A stretch of 33,435 nucleotides of DNA from Syntrophaceae bacterium (GCA_009773315.1 WRPE01000035.1:1-33435); one strand, 5' to 3'. Shown: positions 13,921 to 22,781, counted from the first letter of the stretch. Notes: generated from the sequence alone by a model not told the origin. Translations and numbers: made by a program.

Positions 13921-14337
13921 CTAATCTTTTGTTTTTAAGTTTGCCTTAAGATCAGACAAGACATCCTGTAACTTTTCCGTCTTTTTGATGACGACGGTGG
14001 CGTCCGAAGAACCTGCTTGGTTAGCCGTGCCCTTGATGATGCCGGCTTTTTTGCTCCGGTTGACCTGCCAGGAAGAATCACCCGAAGAGGCCACCATCCA
14101 GTTGTTGAGGTCGAAGCGCATATCCCGCACATGGGGCAAGGCCGAAATCTCCCTGGCGATGCTTTCAATCTCCTGCGCAGAAAAATCGCCATTTGTCCTG
14201 ACAAAGTCTCCGTTGAAATAGACTGTGCTACCCATAAAGGAGTAGTCTATTCTTGTCAGGTCTGCATCGTGACGGGTTAATACCATTCTCACATTCCGAT
14301 TAACTTCATATCGGGATATTTTTTCGTCCTGACGCAT
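13921..14337 (-). CDS. BON-domain-like hypothetical protein
   Basis: A 138-residue soluble protein without signal peptide or membrane helix. Residues about 15-85 (R-x-V-L-T-R-H-D-A-D-L-T-R-I-D-Y-S-F then G-S-T-V-Y-F-N-G-D-F, I-A-R-E-I-S-A-L-P-H-V-R-D-M-R-F-D-L-N-N-W) have the alternating pattern of a BON-like fold, with a Gly in the central strand. The C-terminal 50 residues are charged. I do not know its function. The start is supported by AGGGTGA 5 bp before the ATG. It stands alone upstream of the tRNA gene. Confidence 0.6.
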   Translation of the reverse strand: MRQDEKISRYEVNRNVRMVLTRHDADLTRIDYSFMGSTVYFNGDFVRTNGDFSAQEIESIAREISALPHVRDMRFDLNNWMVASSGDSSWQVNRSKKAGIIKGTANQAGSSDATVVIKKTEKLQDVLSDLKANLKTKD

Positions 14338-14427
14338 ATTTCACCCTGTTTTCGGGTTCAATACTTCATAATAATCGTCTGTTGTCAAGAAATGAATGTC
14401 TGCGTTTCTCCTGGGAAAATAACCCGT

Positions 14428-15192
14428 TTAAGAAAATTTTGAAAAATCAGGCTTACGCCGCCCAAAGAAGGCGGCAAACGCTTCTTTGGCTTCCGGCGCT
14501 TGCAGCATGGCGCTGAAGTGCTTGCTTTCTTGCATCATCTGAGTGGTTATCGCATCGGCGTGACGCGCCTTCATCAGGCCCTTGGTGGTGCGTAATGACG
14601 ACGGCGGCAGTGCGACAAGCTTTGCAGCCTGGGCATAAGCATAGGGTAGCAGTTCTTCCGGCGCTAATACTTTATTGACCAGTCCCATATCGAAGGCTTC
14701 CCTGGCGGAAAAGGCTTCGCCGAAAAACAGCAATTCGGCGGTGCGTTGATAACCGATAATTTGCGGCAAAAGCCTGCTTGAGGAAAATTCCGGGCACAAA
14801 CCGAGTTTGGCAAAAGGCATCGAGAATTTGGCGTTATCCGCCGCATAAATCTGATCGCAATGTAAAAGCATTGTGGTGCCGATCCCGATGGCCGCACCTG
14901 CTACGGCGGCGATGACCGGCTTGGCAGCCCCACTGAGATTGCGCATAAATTGCGCCACCGGTCGATCGGTGACATCCTTTTTGTTATTCATAAATTCTTC
15001 CAAGTCGTTCCCCGCAGAAAAAATGTCCGGCTTGCCGCAAAATAATATTACACGCACAGCCTTATCTTCTTCTCCATCCTTGATGGCATCCGCCATCATT
15101 TGATACATGGCGGACGTAATCGAATTTTTCTTTTCCGGCCGGTTAAATTCGATCTTGAGAATGCTGTTTTGCTTACTTGTTAGAATATCCAT
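14428..15192 (-). CDS. Enoyl-CoA hydratase/isomerase family protein
   Basis: A 254-residue crotonase-fold protein. The start at 15192 was preferred to an ATG ten codons upstream because GAGGGAGA precedes it. The oxyanion-hole segments are F-S-A-G-N-D-L and A-A-I-G-I-G-T, and a Glu is present in G-L-C-P-E-F-S-S-S. The S-A-G-N-D-L form and single-Glu arrangement resemble delta3,delta2-enoyl-CoA isomerases (ECI2-like) more than classical hydratases, so double-bond isomerisation of unsaturated acyl-CoA is as likely as hydration. The neighbouring kinase gene (15269-16192) is only 76 bp upstream in the same direction but is functionally unrelated. Confidence 0.88.
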   Translation of the reverse strand: MDILTSKQNSILKIEFNRPEKKNSITSAMYQMMADAIKDGEEDKAVRVILFCGKPDIFSAGNDLEEFMNNKKDVTDRPVAQFMRNLSGAAKPVIAAVAGAAIGIGTTMLLHCDQIYAADNAKFSMPFAKLGLCPEFSSSRLLPQIIGYQRTAELLFFGEAFSAREAFDMGLVNKVLAPEELLPYAYAQAAKLVALPPSSLRTTKGLMKARHADAITTQMMQESKHFSAMLQAPEAKEAFAAFFGRRKPDFSKFS

Positions 15193-15268
15193 ATACTCTC
15201 CCTCTGTGGTAACTTTTATCAATTTTGCATTTAACTAATAAAAAATTGAAATGGTTGTCAGGTTCTTC

Positions 15269-16192
15269 TCAGGAAGAGGTGCACAGCCTTTCGTTGAATT
15301 TTTCGGGGCAGAAGCGGTATTCCTGTGTGCCATAGCACTCTACGGAAAAGGAGGCGCAAACGCTGCCCATTCTGGCGGACTGCTCGATATCCTTGCCCTG
15401 AACCAGGCCGCTTATAAGGCCGCCCCGGAACGAGTCTCCTGCGCCGGTGGGGTCAACCACCCGGCTTGCCTTGCTTGCAGGAATACGCACCTCGTCTTTT
15501 TGTGTGCAGATCTGCGATCCCATTTCTCCCAAGGTGGTGATGATAGCACCTGCGCGGCTCAGTAAGGCCTTTTTGTCTAATCCGGTCTTGCTCATGATCA
15601 GTTCCAGCTCATAGTCATTGGTGATCAGTATCCGGCATCCCTCTATGGCCTGGATCAGGTCTTGTGCATCCAGCATGGGCAAGGCTTGCCCCGGATCGAA
15701 GATATAGCCGATATCCTTTGCCTTGCAAGCGCGTGGATAGTTTACCATATCATCAAGGTTGCCTGGCGAGACGATGAGTAGGGTATCCTTCGGGTCGAGC
15801 TTGTCAAAATCCAGGGCGGAAGTATGCTTCATGGCGCCCGGGTGGAAGCCGGTTATCTGGTTGTCTGCCCGGTCGGTGGTTATGTAGGCGCTAGCAGTGA
15901 AATCGTCCTCGATGATGCGGATTGACTCGGTAGAGATCCCATTCCTGGCAAACCCTTCGAAATACCGTTGGTAATCATGGCCAATAGCGGCAGAGATGAC
16001 AGGTTTCTCACCCATCAGGGTCAGTGCATAGGCGATGTTACCCGCTGTACCGCCGAATTTCTCCTTCATGCTGTCCACCTGAAAACAGATATTCAAAACA
16101 TGTATCTTATCGGGAAGGATATGGTCTGAGAAGTATCCGGGAAAGTCCATAATTCTGTCGTATGCCAGTGATCCGGAGACAATGATTTTCAT
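15269..16192 (-). CDS. PfkB-family carbohydrate/nucleoside kinase (adenosine-kinase-like)
   Basis: A 307-residue ribokinase-fold kinase. The N-terminal PfkB signature is near 46-61 (E-K-F-G-G-T-A-G-N-I-A-Y-A-L-T-L) and the anion-hole/catalytic motif is D-P-T-G-A-G-D-S-F-R-G-G, with catalytic Asp253. N192-D-Y-E is the usual N-x-x-E that handles Mg-phosphate. The substrate is uncertain: adenosine, ribose and fructose-phosphate kinases share these motifs, and overall it reads closest to prokaryotic adenosine kinases. It has its own good promoter 110 bp upstream. Confidence 0.88.
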   Translation of the reverse strand: MKIIVSGSLAYDRIMDFPGYFSDHILPDKIHVLNICFQVDSMKEKFGGTAGNIAYALTLMGEKPVISAAIGHDYQRYFEGFARNGISTESIRIIEDDFTASAYITTDRADNQITGFHPGAMKHTSALDFDKLDPKDTLLIVSPGNLDDMVNYPRACKAKDIGYIFDPGQALPMLDAQDLIQAIEGCRILITNDYELELIMSKTGLDKKALLSRAGAIITTLGEMGSQICTQKDEVRIPASKASRVVDPTGAGDSFRGGLISGLVQGKDIEQSARMGSVCASFSVECYGTQEYRFCPEKFNERLCTSS

Positions 16193-16302
16193 AGTTGTAC
16201 CCCTTTAAATTATTTCTACCGCACCACCGACTAAATGAACCAGCCACTCGTATGCGCAGGGTTCGGTGGATTCAAATGCCATGTGCGTGTTTACCGTTAA
16301 AA

Positions 16303-16330
16303 CATATAGGATTGAGACTTTGTCTGTCAA
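16303..16330 (-). promoter_or_regulatory. Promoter of the PfkB kinase gene
   Basis: On the - strand TTGACA (16325-16330), a 16-bp spacer and TATATG (16303-16308). Confidence 0.6.
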
Positions 16331-16387
16331 GCCCATTATGGGTTACAGAAGATTTTATTTCAATATGTTGTGTCGAGGCAGGAGTAG

Positions 16388-16510
16388 ATTCCGGACCATG
16401 AGGCGCTGTTTGTCATCCTGCTCATGCTCGTGATCTTTATAGCCGTTATCCGGCGCAGAGCAAAGAAGCTGTCCGTGATTGCAGCTGTTGCTTTCAAACT
16501 GCAAAGTCGG
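16388..16510 (+). pseudogene. Possible fragment of a YibE/F-like membrane protein
   Basis: With no start codon, the + strand reads P-D-H-E-A-L-F-V-I-L-L-M-L-V-I-F-I-A-V-I then R-R-R-A-K-K-L-S-V-I-A-A-V-A-F. This is one convincing transmembrane helix followed by a basic loop and the start of another, in the style of YibE/F proteins. It is open on both sides only for a short distance and lies against the cation-efflux remnant. It could be chance. Confidence 0.25.
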
Positions 16511-16596
16511 ATGATCAGATTCATGATCATGGAAGCAACCAGGCGCTTGCCCCAGGATTCCTCTTTATGATGATGGTTATGCTGATTCGTTGTCAT
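16505..16596 (-). pseudogene. N-terminal remnant of a cation diffusion facilitator gene
   Basis: An ATG at 16596, overlapping the last 20 bp of the antiporter gene, opens a protein starting MTTNQHNHHHKEESWGKRLV, then A-S-M-I-M-N-L-I-I. A His-rich start followed by this first helix is the normal beginning of CzcD-type cation diffusion facilitators. One missing C after the second Ile codon shifts the frame; restoring it yields P-T-L-Q, the expected continuation. Similarity then ends. The gene was apparently coupled to the antiporter and later truncated, leaving about 33 codons. Confidence 0.5.
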
Positions 16597-18565
16597 TATT
16601 GTTTCCATCGAGTATGTTGAGCGCCGTATCAATCGCGCTGTGACTGCCGAAGAGAATCAACTGATCGGCGGCTTCCAGAACAAAGTCACCGGGCGGGTGG
16701 GTAATGGTCTGGTCATGGCGAATGATATTGATGATCATCGCGCCCGATTCCGCTTTCAGATTGACGTCCCGGATGCTTTTCCCGATATTCGGATTTCCTG
16801 CGGCAATATAATAGGTTTCAATGGTGCCCTGCGCCAGAATCTGACTGATCTGATCGAAGGCTTCCTGCGTATAACGGACTTCCCGGAAAACGCCGTAAGA
16901 TTTATTGCGGATAATATTTCCCTGCGTCAAAATGATGCTGTTGGGAATGTGAAACATTTTTAAAACCCGGCTGAAGATTTGGATGGACGTTTCAAATTCT
17001 TCGGGAATAACGTCGCTGGCCCCCAGCGCCAGCAAATCCTCGATATCAGAGAGATATTTTGTGCGGACTATGACATGCAGATTCGGATTGATGGCCCTGG
17101 CATTGGACAGGCAGCTCTTGGTCAGAAATCGATCGGAAATGGCAATCACCATGACGCGCGCGGCCTCGACATTCGCGCGCTTCAGGATTTCCACGTTGGA
17201 TGCGTCGCCCCAGATAGTATTTTTATCGCCCTTGCTTTTCGCGTTTTTTATTTTCGAAAAATTAAGATCGATGATCACATAATTAATCGCGGTATCTTTG
17301 AGCACACGGACAAGGTTTCTGCCGTTGAGGCCCATCCCGCAGATAATCACATGGTTGGAGACGTTTGTGCAGGAGTCCGGTTTGACGTCCTGCGCGGGAT
17401 CAAAAACATTTCTGCGGGCTAATACATAGTAAACCAGCGAAACGAGCAGTGGCGTCACGATAAATGTCAAAACGGACGCGCCGATAAAGGTCTGATAGAT
17501 ATAATTGGAAATGATGTTGCTTTTAAAGCCCTGAGAAGCCAGGACAAATGAAAATTCACCGATCTGTGAGAGCAGCACGCCCGAAAGCAGCGCGACACGC
17601 AGGGGGTATTTCTGCAGCTTGACCAGGCCGAAGACGATTGCCGCCTTAATTACAATAATGATCAGAGAGGTCAAAAGAATATAGCCGGTATGCTCTCGCA
17701 GAAAATCAAGATTGAGGATCATGCCGAACGAGACAAAAAAAACGGACAGGAAGACGTCCCGAAACGGGTTGATGTCGCTGATGATTTGATGTGTGAAATC
17801 CGTGTCGGACAGCGCCAGTCCCGCCAGAAAGGCGCCGATGGCGAGCGAAAGGCCCAGGGATTCCGTGATCCAGGCGATTCCCATCGTGATCACCACGGAG
17901 GAAATCACCAGCACGTCGCGCATATTCATGTTGACCAGTTTTTCCAGTACAAGGGGGATGACATAACGCGCCGCGACCAGGATGATGGCAATAATCAGAA
18001 GGGATTTGAGAAGTTTCCAGATGATCATCAGAGCGTCGGGCCCGCTTTCACCGGCCAGAAACGGGATGAGCAGCATCATCGGCACAACCATCACATCCTG
18101 AAACAGGATGACGCCGATGGAAATCCGGCCCTGCGGCGCATCTTCGTCCGACCGGTCTTTGAGAATTTTGAGCACCAGGGCCGACGAACTGTGGGCCAGA
18201 ACGAATCCGATGAAAATGGACTGGCTGACGCTTAACTGCATCGCCAGTCCGATGCACACCCCCACGATAAATGTACACAAAATCTGCAGGCCGCCCGTCA
18301 GAAGAATTTCCGACAAGTGCTTTAAAAAGCGGGAAAGCTGAATTTCGATGCCGATGGTGAAAAGCAGAAAGGCCACGCCGATTTCCGCCAGAAACTGAAT
18401 CCCGGCCGTATCGTCGATCAGCCTCAGGCCAAAAGGACCGATGATAATGCCGGTGATGAGAAATCCGATAATAGAGGGTAGTTTGATTTTATTGAAGACG
18501 TAGATAACCGGAATGGAAAAACCAAGGATGATGATCAGCTGGGAAAAAAAATTTAGTCCGTCCAC
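16577..18565 (-). CDS. KefB/CPA2-type monovalent cation:proton antiporter with RCK domains
   Basis: About 662 residues: a CPA2 membrane domain of roughly 12 helices (1-390) with G-F-L-I-T-G-I-I-I-G-P and F-Q-D, then an RCK-N (TrkA-N) NAD-binding domain from V-I-I-C-G-M-G-L-N-G-R, and a TrkA-C domain over the last 85 residues ending in A-D-Q-L-I-L-F-G. It resembles YbaL/KefB K+/H+ or Na+/H+ exchangers gated by nucleotide. A GTG start at 18565 is chosen because AGGA lies 6 bp before it; the ATG two codons upstream abuts that AGGA. The last 20 bp overlap the remnant of a cation-efflux gene. Confidence 0.92.
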   Translation of the reverse strand: MDGLNFFSQLIIILGFSIPVIYVFNKIKLPSIIGFLITGIIIGPFGLRLIDDTAGIQFLAEIGVAFLLFTIGIEIQLSRFLKHLSEILLTGGLQILCTFIVGVCIGLAMQLSVSQSIFIGFVLAHSSSALVLKILKDRSDEDAPQGRISIGVILFQDVMVVPMMLLIPFLAGESGPDALMIIWKLLKSLLIIAIILVAARYVIPLVLEKLVNMNMRDVLVISSVVITMGIAWITESLGLSLAIGAFLAGLALSDTDFTHQIISDINPFRDVFLSVFFVSFGMILNLDFLREHTGYILLTSLIIIVIKAAIVFGLVKLQKYPLRVALLSGVLLSQIGEFSFVLASQGFKSNIISNYIYQTFIGASVLTFIVTPLLVSLVYYVLARRNVFDPAQDVKPDSCTNVSNHVIICGMGLNGRNLVRVLKDTAINYVIIDLNFSKIKNAKSKGDKNTIWGDASNVEILKRANVEAARVMVIAISDRFLTKSCLSNARAINPNLHVIVRTKYLSDIEDLLALGASDVIPEEFETSIQIFSRVLKMFHIPNSIILTQGNIIRNKSYGVFREVRYTQEAFDQISQILAQGTIETYYIAAGNPNIGKSIRDVNLKAESGAMIINIIRHDQTITHPPGDFVLEAADQLILFGSHSAIDTALNILDGNNNDNESA

Positions 18566-18600
18566 AGGCATTCCTGTTATCTGAAGTCAATGTTCAATGC

Positions 18601-18635
18601 CTGAAGATGGACAAACTTGCGCCGCCCATCTTCAG
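18601..18635. repeat. Ten-bp inverted repeat between the outer-membrane protein and antiporter genes
   Basis: CTGAAGATGG (18601-18610) and CCATCTTCAG (18626-18635) form a perfect stem. It may end transcription of the gene at 18709 or lie in the antiporter leader. There is no clear T-run on the - strand. Confidence 0.45.
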
Positions 18636-18708
18636 AGTTTCTTGCTCTCCTTTCTGAGTATTTACCATTGATGACAAATTTTTCCAAGAAAACATCTTGC
18701 TTTTTTTC

Positions 18709-19554
18709 TCAGAAGGCAAAGCTCGCCATGATGCCGCCGTAAAGAAAAGTAGCATCTTTATCGGCCGGTAAGGCTGCTCCCTGCAGGCCGCGCGCTCTCA
18801 TTTCATATTTTGCGTCGTCGGACAGGGGCAGGACGTAGACCACCATCGGCGTGATCGTCAGATTCTTGGTTACGGAAACCGGCAGAGAAATGGCGATGGT
18901 CGCGTCATGAAAGTTGTTGAACTTATCCGTCGTTGCCAGAGAGCCGCTGTCAAATTTGGGATAAGTTGTTTCGTCTTCACTCTTCAGATAGCTGATCGAG
19001 CCCGCCAGTTTTAACCCGATTTTTTCATGTAGAGCAAATGTGTGCGAAATGCCAAGCAAGGCGTACCATTGATGGTAATGATCAATTTCCTTATAGACGG
19101 TCAGTGTCGGCGCCAGAATCGTATCCAGTCCCAGTGTGACGAAGACTTCCTGAGAATCAGGCAGATCAGGCCCTCCCGGTGCTGCTGCCGCCAGGCCGTA
19201 GTAAATGTAGCCTGCACCTATCTGCACGATACCAAACTTTCGCGAATAAGAAAGGGTGACATCCGTCTCGGTATAATTGGACGCGTATTTTTCGTCCCCT
19301 GCCGCATAGGGTCGGGTATCCATATTTCCCCAGACATTGGCCGTGAAGCCTTTGTAACTTGCCGTCAATGAGGGTTGGACCACAATACTGTGGCGGCTCA
19401 ACTCCTGTCCGCGCCAGATGTAGGCGCTCAAAACACTTGCTGCAACTTCACCCGTCACCTTATCCTCCTCGGCTGCAAAGGCAGACGGCACAAAGCCTTG
19501 CAGCATCAGAGCAACAACCAAAACACCAACTAATCTTTTGAAATGATCTTTCAT
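18709..19554 (-). CDS. Outer-membrane beta-barrel protein, TorF/Gcw_chp-like
   Basis: A 281-residue exported protein. The signal peptide runs to about residue 28 (cleavage at A-F-A-A-E). The mature part alternates short amphipathic strands and turns and ends in aromatic Phe (A-S-F-A-F), the usual C-terminal signal of outer-membrane barrels. The stretch S-A-Y-I-W-R-G-Q-E-L-S, then Q-P-S-L-T-A-S-Y-K-G-F and N-V-W-G-N-M-D, is the start of the TorF family of putative porins (Gcw_chp). The substrate is unknown. AAGGAGAG precedes the ATG. It could also be called an uncharacterised porin. Confidence 0.8.
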   Translation of the reverse strand: MKDHFKRLVGVLVVALMLQGFVPSAFAAEEDKVTGEVAASVLSAYIWRGQELSRHSIVVQPSLTASYKGFTANVWGNMDTRPYAAGDEKYASNYTETDVTLSYSRKFGIVQIGAGYIYYGLAAAAPGGPDLPDSQEVFVTLGLDTILAPTLTVYKEIDHYHQWYALLGISHTFALHEKIGLKLAGSISYLKSEDETTYPKFDSGSLATTDKFNNFHDATIAISLPVSVTKNLTITPMVVYVLPLSDDAKYEMRARGLQGAALPADKDATFLYGGIMASFAF

Positions 19555-19843
19555 AACTTTCTCTCCTTTTCTTCAATAATCTGTCTTTCTCGCGATTATC
19601 TTTTCAGAAGGAGATAAGAACAAAAGTCGTGCCGCTTTCTGCAAGGCACAAGAGATGCTATTCAATGTTTCGTATTATCTACGCTTTTTACTTACCGTTG
19701 ATTGATGTCACAGATGTTATAGGTGAACATTATTGTGTGATTACGGAAATGCTGAACATATTTGATGCCATGAATCACCCCGGCAAACCGCCGGAATTAT
19801 CGCAAGCGACTCTTTCTTTGATAAGGGTTTTTTCTCATCATTA

Positions 19844-20644
19844 CTACATAACAGCGCCGCCATCCACATGAATGGCCTGTCCCGTGATGTTCTTCGCTTC
19901 ATCTGAAGCCAGGTACGCCACAAGACTTGCAATATCCTCCGCCGTCTGTGGTCTTCCCAGAGCGGTTAAAGGCTTGACGCGCTGTTCAAAAATTTGTTCG
20001 GGGGTCAGATCTGCCATGGAAGAATATTTTTCCTTCATCGATTGGGCAAGCTCCTTCCAGCCCGGTGTATATACATACCCGGGGCAAACGGCGTTTACCG
20101 TGATGTCATAACGCCCCAGTTCTTTGGCCATCACCTGCGTCAAGCCGACGACACCAAACTTAGCTGCACAGTATGGACCGATGAGGGATTCACCCAATTT
20201 TCCCGATATGGACGAAATATTGATAATCCTGCCCTGTTTTCTCTTAACCATCTCCTGTGCCACAGTCCGCGAACACAGAAAGGTGCTTTTCAACGTAATG
20301 TCAATTGTCCTGTCCCAATTTGCCGTTGCCGTTTTAATGATAACCGCAGGCCCGCCAACCCCGCCACCGACATTATTGACCAGAATATCAATTTGATCGA
20401 AGGCCTCAAGGGTCTTTTGGACAAGGCGGTTGACATCATCCTCGCTCGTTGCATCCATCGAGACTGCCATCCCGGAACCCTGACGTGATTTAATTTCCGC
20501 AACAACCTTTTCCGCGTCATGAATATTCAAATCCGCTACGACTACTGTCGCGCCTTCCTCGGCAAGGCGCAGGGCAATTGCCCGGCCGATGCCATTGCCC
20601 GCGCCCGTTACGACGGCAACTTTTTTCTTTATTTTTAGGTCCAT
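19844..20644 (-). CDS. Short-chain dehydrogenase/reductase (FabG-like)
   Basis: A 266-residue classical SDR. The NAD(P) motif T-G-A-G-N-G-I-G is at 13-20, followed by N-N-V-G-G at 90-94, catalytic Ser145, Tyr158 and Lys162 (Y-C-A-A-K) and N-A-V-C-P-G-Y-V. Asp38 after the second strand (V-V-V-A-D-L) suggests NAD(H) preference. The likely reaction is 3-hydroxyacyl-CoA or similar alcohol/ketone interconversion. It is divergent from the TetR gene and carries the same operator/promoter block as the nitronate-monooxygenase-like gene at 21601-22713, so the two probably work together. Confidence 0.92.
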   Translation of the reverse strand: MDLKIKKKVAVVTGAGNGIGRAIALRLAEEGATVVVADLNIHDAEKVVAEIKSRQGSGMAVSMDATSEDDVNRLVQKTLEAFDQIDILVNNVGGGVGGPAVIIKTATANWDRTIDITLKSTFLCSRTVAQEMVKRKQGRIINISSISGKLGESLIGPYCAAKFGVVGLTQVMAKELGRYDITVNAVCPGYVYTPGWKELAQSMKEKYSSMADLTPEQIFEQRVKPLTALGRPQTAEDIASLVAYLASDEAKNITGQAIHVDGGAVM

Positions 20645-20739
20645 CTGATTTTACGTTCCTTTCAGTTTTTTGTAGCCATTAATTTGCCGACCCCAGTATA
20701 TTTAGCCATAATCATAGAATCCCTTTTCTAATTTTGCAT

Positions 20740-20756
20740 ACAACGAGCGTTGGTTG
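20740..20756. promoter_or_regulatory. TetR operator, copy 1 (SDR promoter)
   Basis: ACAACGAGCGTTGGTTG, with CAAC/GTTG dyad. It is identical over 17 bp to the site at 22762-22778 and lies about 4 bp downstream of the -10 box, where it would block transcription of the SDR gene. Confidence 0.75.
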
Positions 20757-20760
20757 CGTC

Positions 20761-20789
20761 AGTTAATTTAGCCGGGGTTGTTTTGTCAA
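20761..20789 (-). promoter_or_regulatory. SDR gene promoter
   Basis: On the - strand TTGACA (20784-20789), a 17-bp spacer and TTAACT (20761-20766). The surrounding 50 bp are closely similar to those of the promoter at 22782-22810. Confidence 0.6.
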
Positions 20790-20809
20790 GTATTAGTTTT
20801 GAATTTACA

Positions 20810-20837
20810 TTGACAGCCTGGGCGGTTCTGGTATAGA
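20810..20837 (+). promoter_or_regulatory. tetR promoter
   Basis: TTGACA (20810-20815), a 16-bp spacer and TATAGA (20832-20837). It does not overlap the operator, so autorepression would have to act at a distance. Confidence 0.6.
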
Positions 20838-20873
20838 AGCAGCTATAGTCTTGAAAGGATTGTGATTTAATCA

Positions 20874-21500
20874 ATGAAAAGAAAAACAGCCTCTGAGAAG
20901 GAGTCCGCCCCGAAGAAAAATAACGATCTGTTTCAAAAGAGACAATTGCAGATTGTCAAAAAAGCTACAAAGCTTTTCATGAAGAAAGGTTATGCGCAGA
21001 CATCCATGCGCGAAATTTCCAAGGCAACCGGAATCGATATCAGTAATTTATATTATTTCATTAAAAGCAAGGAGGAGATTCTATTTCGAGTGTTTGAAAT
21101 GATTCATCAGCCGGAAATTGATCTTTTCGAAAAGCAAGGGATCATGGACATTGATGATCCTATAGAACAACTAAGAACCGTTATTCGTGAATTGCTTGAT
21201 TTTGGCTATGACTATGGAGAAGAAATCCTGCTTTTATACCGGGAATCAAAAGTTCTCCCGAAGAGTTTACTCAAAATTATTTTGGCCAGGGAGAGTCATT
21301 TTGTCGCCCAGATCCAAGAAATTCTGAAGAAAGGTCTGGAGAGGAATGTTTTTCATTTCGAAGACGCCTCTTTTACCGCCAACACAATTGTTTACGAATT
21401 ATCAATGCATCCCCTGCGTAGTTGGAATTTGAAAAAATATTCCAAGGAAGAACTGATCAACCTGCTCGAAAAGCATATCATGAAGGCAGTCATATTTTAA
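20874..21500 (+). CDS. TetR-family transcriptional regulator
   Basis: A 208-residue regulator. After a Lys-rich head, residues about 24-70 form the TetR helix-turn-helix (A-T-K-L-F-M-K-K-G-Y, T-S-M-R-E-I-S-K-A-T-G-I, L-Y-Y-F-I-K-S-K-E-E-I-L). The rest is an all-helical ligand-binding domain. AAAGGA is 13 bp before the ATG, rather far. It is flanked by its two probable targets, each with the operator ACAACGAGCGTTGGTTG. FadR/PaaR-type TetR proteins that sense acyl-CoA are the closest functional analogy, but the ligand is unknown. Confidence 0.93.
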   Translation: MKRKTASEKESAPKKNNDLFQKRQLQIVKKATKLFMKKGYAQTSMREISKATGIDISNLYYFIKSKEEILFRVFEMIHQPEIDLFEKQGIMDIDDPIEQLRTVIRELLDFGYDYGEEILLLYRESKVLPKSLLKIILARESHFVAQIQEILKKGLERNVFHFEDASFTANTIVYELSMHPLRSWNLKKYSKEELINLLEKHIMKAVIF

Positions 21501-21540
21501 TTGTCATCTGCTGCGGCACTGCCAAGCATGGATCAACAAA

Positions 21541-21580
21541 AAGAAGCCGGAGCAAATAAACCGCTCCGGCTTCTTTTTTT
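21541..21580. terminator. Bidirectional intrinsic terminator between tetR and the nitronate-monooxygenase-like gene
   Basis: GAAGCCGGAGC and GCTCCGGCTTC form an 11-bp perfect stem with a 9-nt loop. A run of T follows on the + strand, and another on the - strand. Confidence 0.9.
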
Positions 21581-21600
21581 TATTTACTTAATCTAACAAG

Positions 21601-22713
21601 TTATGCCAGAAGTTTTGTCTGGACACCCTTCAAAATGGATTCCGCTTCCTTGACCATGACCTGCACCATGTCATTGACTTTGGGCATATCATTGATCCGT
21701 TGCGCGGCTTCGCCGGCAGCCATGAGGGCCATTTCCTTATTCCCCTCATAAACAGCCTTGATAGATTCAATCTCGTACTGTATCAGGGACATGTCAATGG
21801 TGGTAAAGTCATCGGGAGTTCCCAGGAAAACACCGGGTGATTTCTGCAGGGTGTTTCGGGCATGTTCATCACTGCGGGGAGTCTTCAACCAGCGGGCCGG
21901 TCCCACAAATCCACGGGCCACGAGTGTTCCCCGGTCTCCGGCAGCCACAACAGCTTCTTTCCAGATCTGGTGGAAATCACTTTCCTGTGTTGCCAGGAAG
22001 CGGGTTCCCATTTGAGCGCCGTCAGCGCCCAGAACCAGTGCCGCCGCCAGGGTCTTACCGTCGCAGAATCCGCCGGCGCCGCAGACAAGCGTTTTTTCGT
22101 CCGATACGGCTTCCACAACAGCAGGAAGAAGAATCATGGAGTGAACCGGTTCCCAGGAGGTGTGGAAACCGCCTTCATGGCCCGAAGCCACGATCACGTC
22201 AACACCTGCTTTTTTGCAGCGCAGGGCGCCCTTGACGGACGGAACCACATGCATCCAGGTAAATCCGGCGCCCTTGATTTTGTCTTTCCATCCGACCGGA
22301 TCTCCTGCGGAGGTGAAGATCACCTTGAAGTGATTCTTCATGTCGGGATTCTCTTCCCGAACCCGAATCGCCGCATCAATGATAATCTTTGCTTCAGCGG
22401 CCATTTCCGCCGCCACCATGACATTAATACCGAAAACACCCCCCTTGTCCTTGACGAGACGATAGGTCCGTTTCAACACCTTATCGATGGCGGTGGGTAT
22501 ATCGTCATCCGGATTCGCTTCGGCAGTCTTGATCCAGGCATCGTAAACGAAGGGCTGAATATCCCTGCCGGTCAAACCGCTTGTAGAAAGCAGACCCAAA
22601 ACGCCTGCATTGGCTGCGGCAACGCCAAGATTGTTGTTGCTGAAGGGCCCCATGCCCGCCTGGATAATGGGATATTTAATCCCTATCAGGTCACAAAGTC
22701 TTGATTTAATCAT
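21601..22713 (-). CDS. Nitronate monooxygenase/FabK-like FMN enzyme (TetR regulon)
   Basis: A 370-residue TIM-barrel flavoprotein. Family segments are I-G-I-K-Y-P-I-I-Q-A-G-M-G near the start, V-I-V-A-S-G-H-E-G-G-F-H (the usual G-x-E-A-G-G-H loop) and G-A-G-G-F-C-D-G-K-T-L-A-A-A-L-V-L-G-A-D-G-A-Q-M-G-T-R-F (phosphate/FMN binding). GAGGAGA precedes the ATG. The family contains true nitronate monooxygenases, FabK enoyl-ACP reductases and uncharacterised enzymes. The loop histidine pattern differs from standard class I enzymes, so the name is by family only. It shares promoter and operator with the SDR gene. Confidence 0.88.
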   Translation of the reverse strand: MIKSRLCDLIGIKYPIIQAGMGPFSNNNLGVAAANAGVLGLLSTSGLTGRDIQPFVYDAWIKTAEANPDDDIPTAIDKVLKRTYRLVKDKGGVFGINVMVAAEMAAEAKIIIDAAIRVREENPDMKNHFKVIFTSAGDPVGWKDKIKGAGFTWMHVVPSVKGALRCKKAGVDVIVASGHEGGFHTSWEPVHSMILLPAVVEAVSDEKTLVCGAGGFCDGKTLAAALVLGADGAQMGTRFLATQESDFHQIWKEAVVAAGDRGTLVARGFVGPARWLKTPRSDEHARNTLQKSPGVFLGTPDDFTTIDMSLIQYEIESIKAVYEGNKEMALMAAGEAAQRINDMPKVNDMVQVMVKEAESILKGVQTKLLA

Positions 22714-22761
22714 ACATTATCTCCTCTATTTCAGTTTGCACGTCCCTGTAAATTAATATAT

Positions 22762-22778
22762 ACAACGAGCGTTGGTTG
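22762..22778. promoter_or_regulatory. TetR operator, copy 2 (nitronate-monooxygenase-like gene)
   Basis: ACAACGAGCGTTGGTTG, identical to 20740-20756 and placed the same way just downstream of the -10 box. Confidence 0.75.
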
Positions 22779-22781
22779 TAT

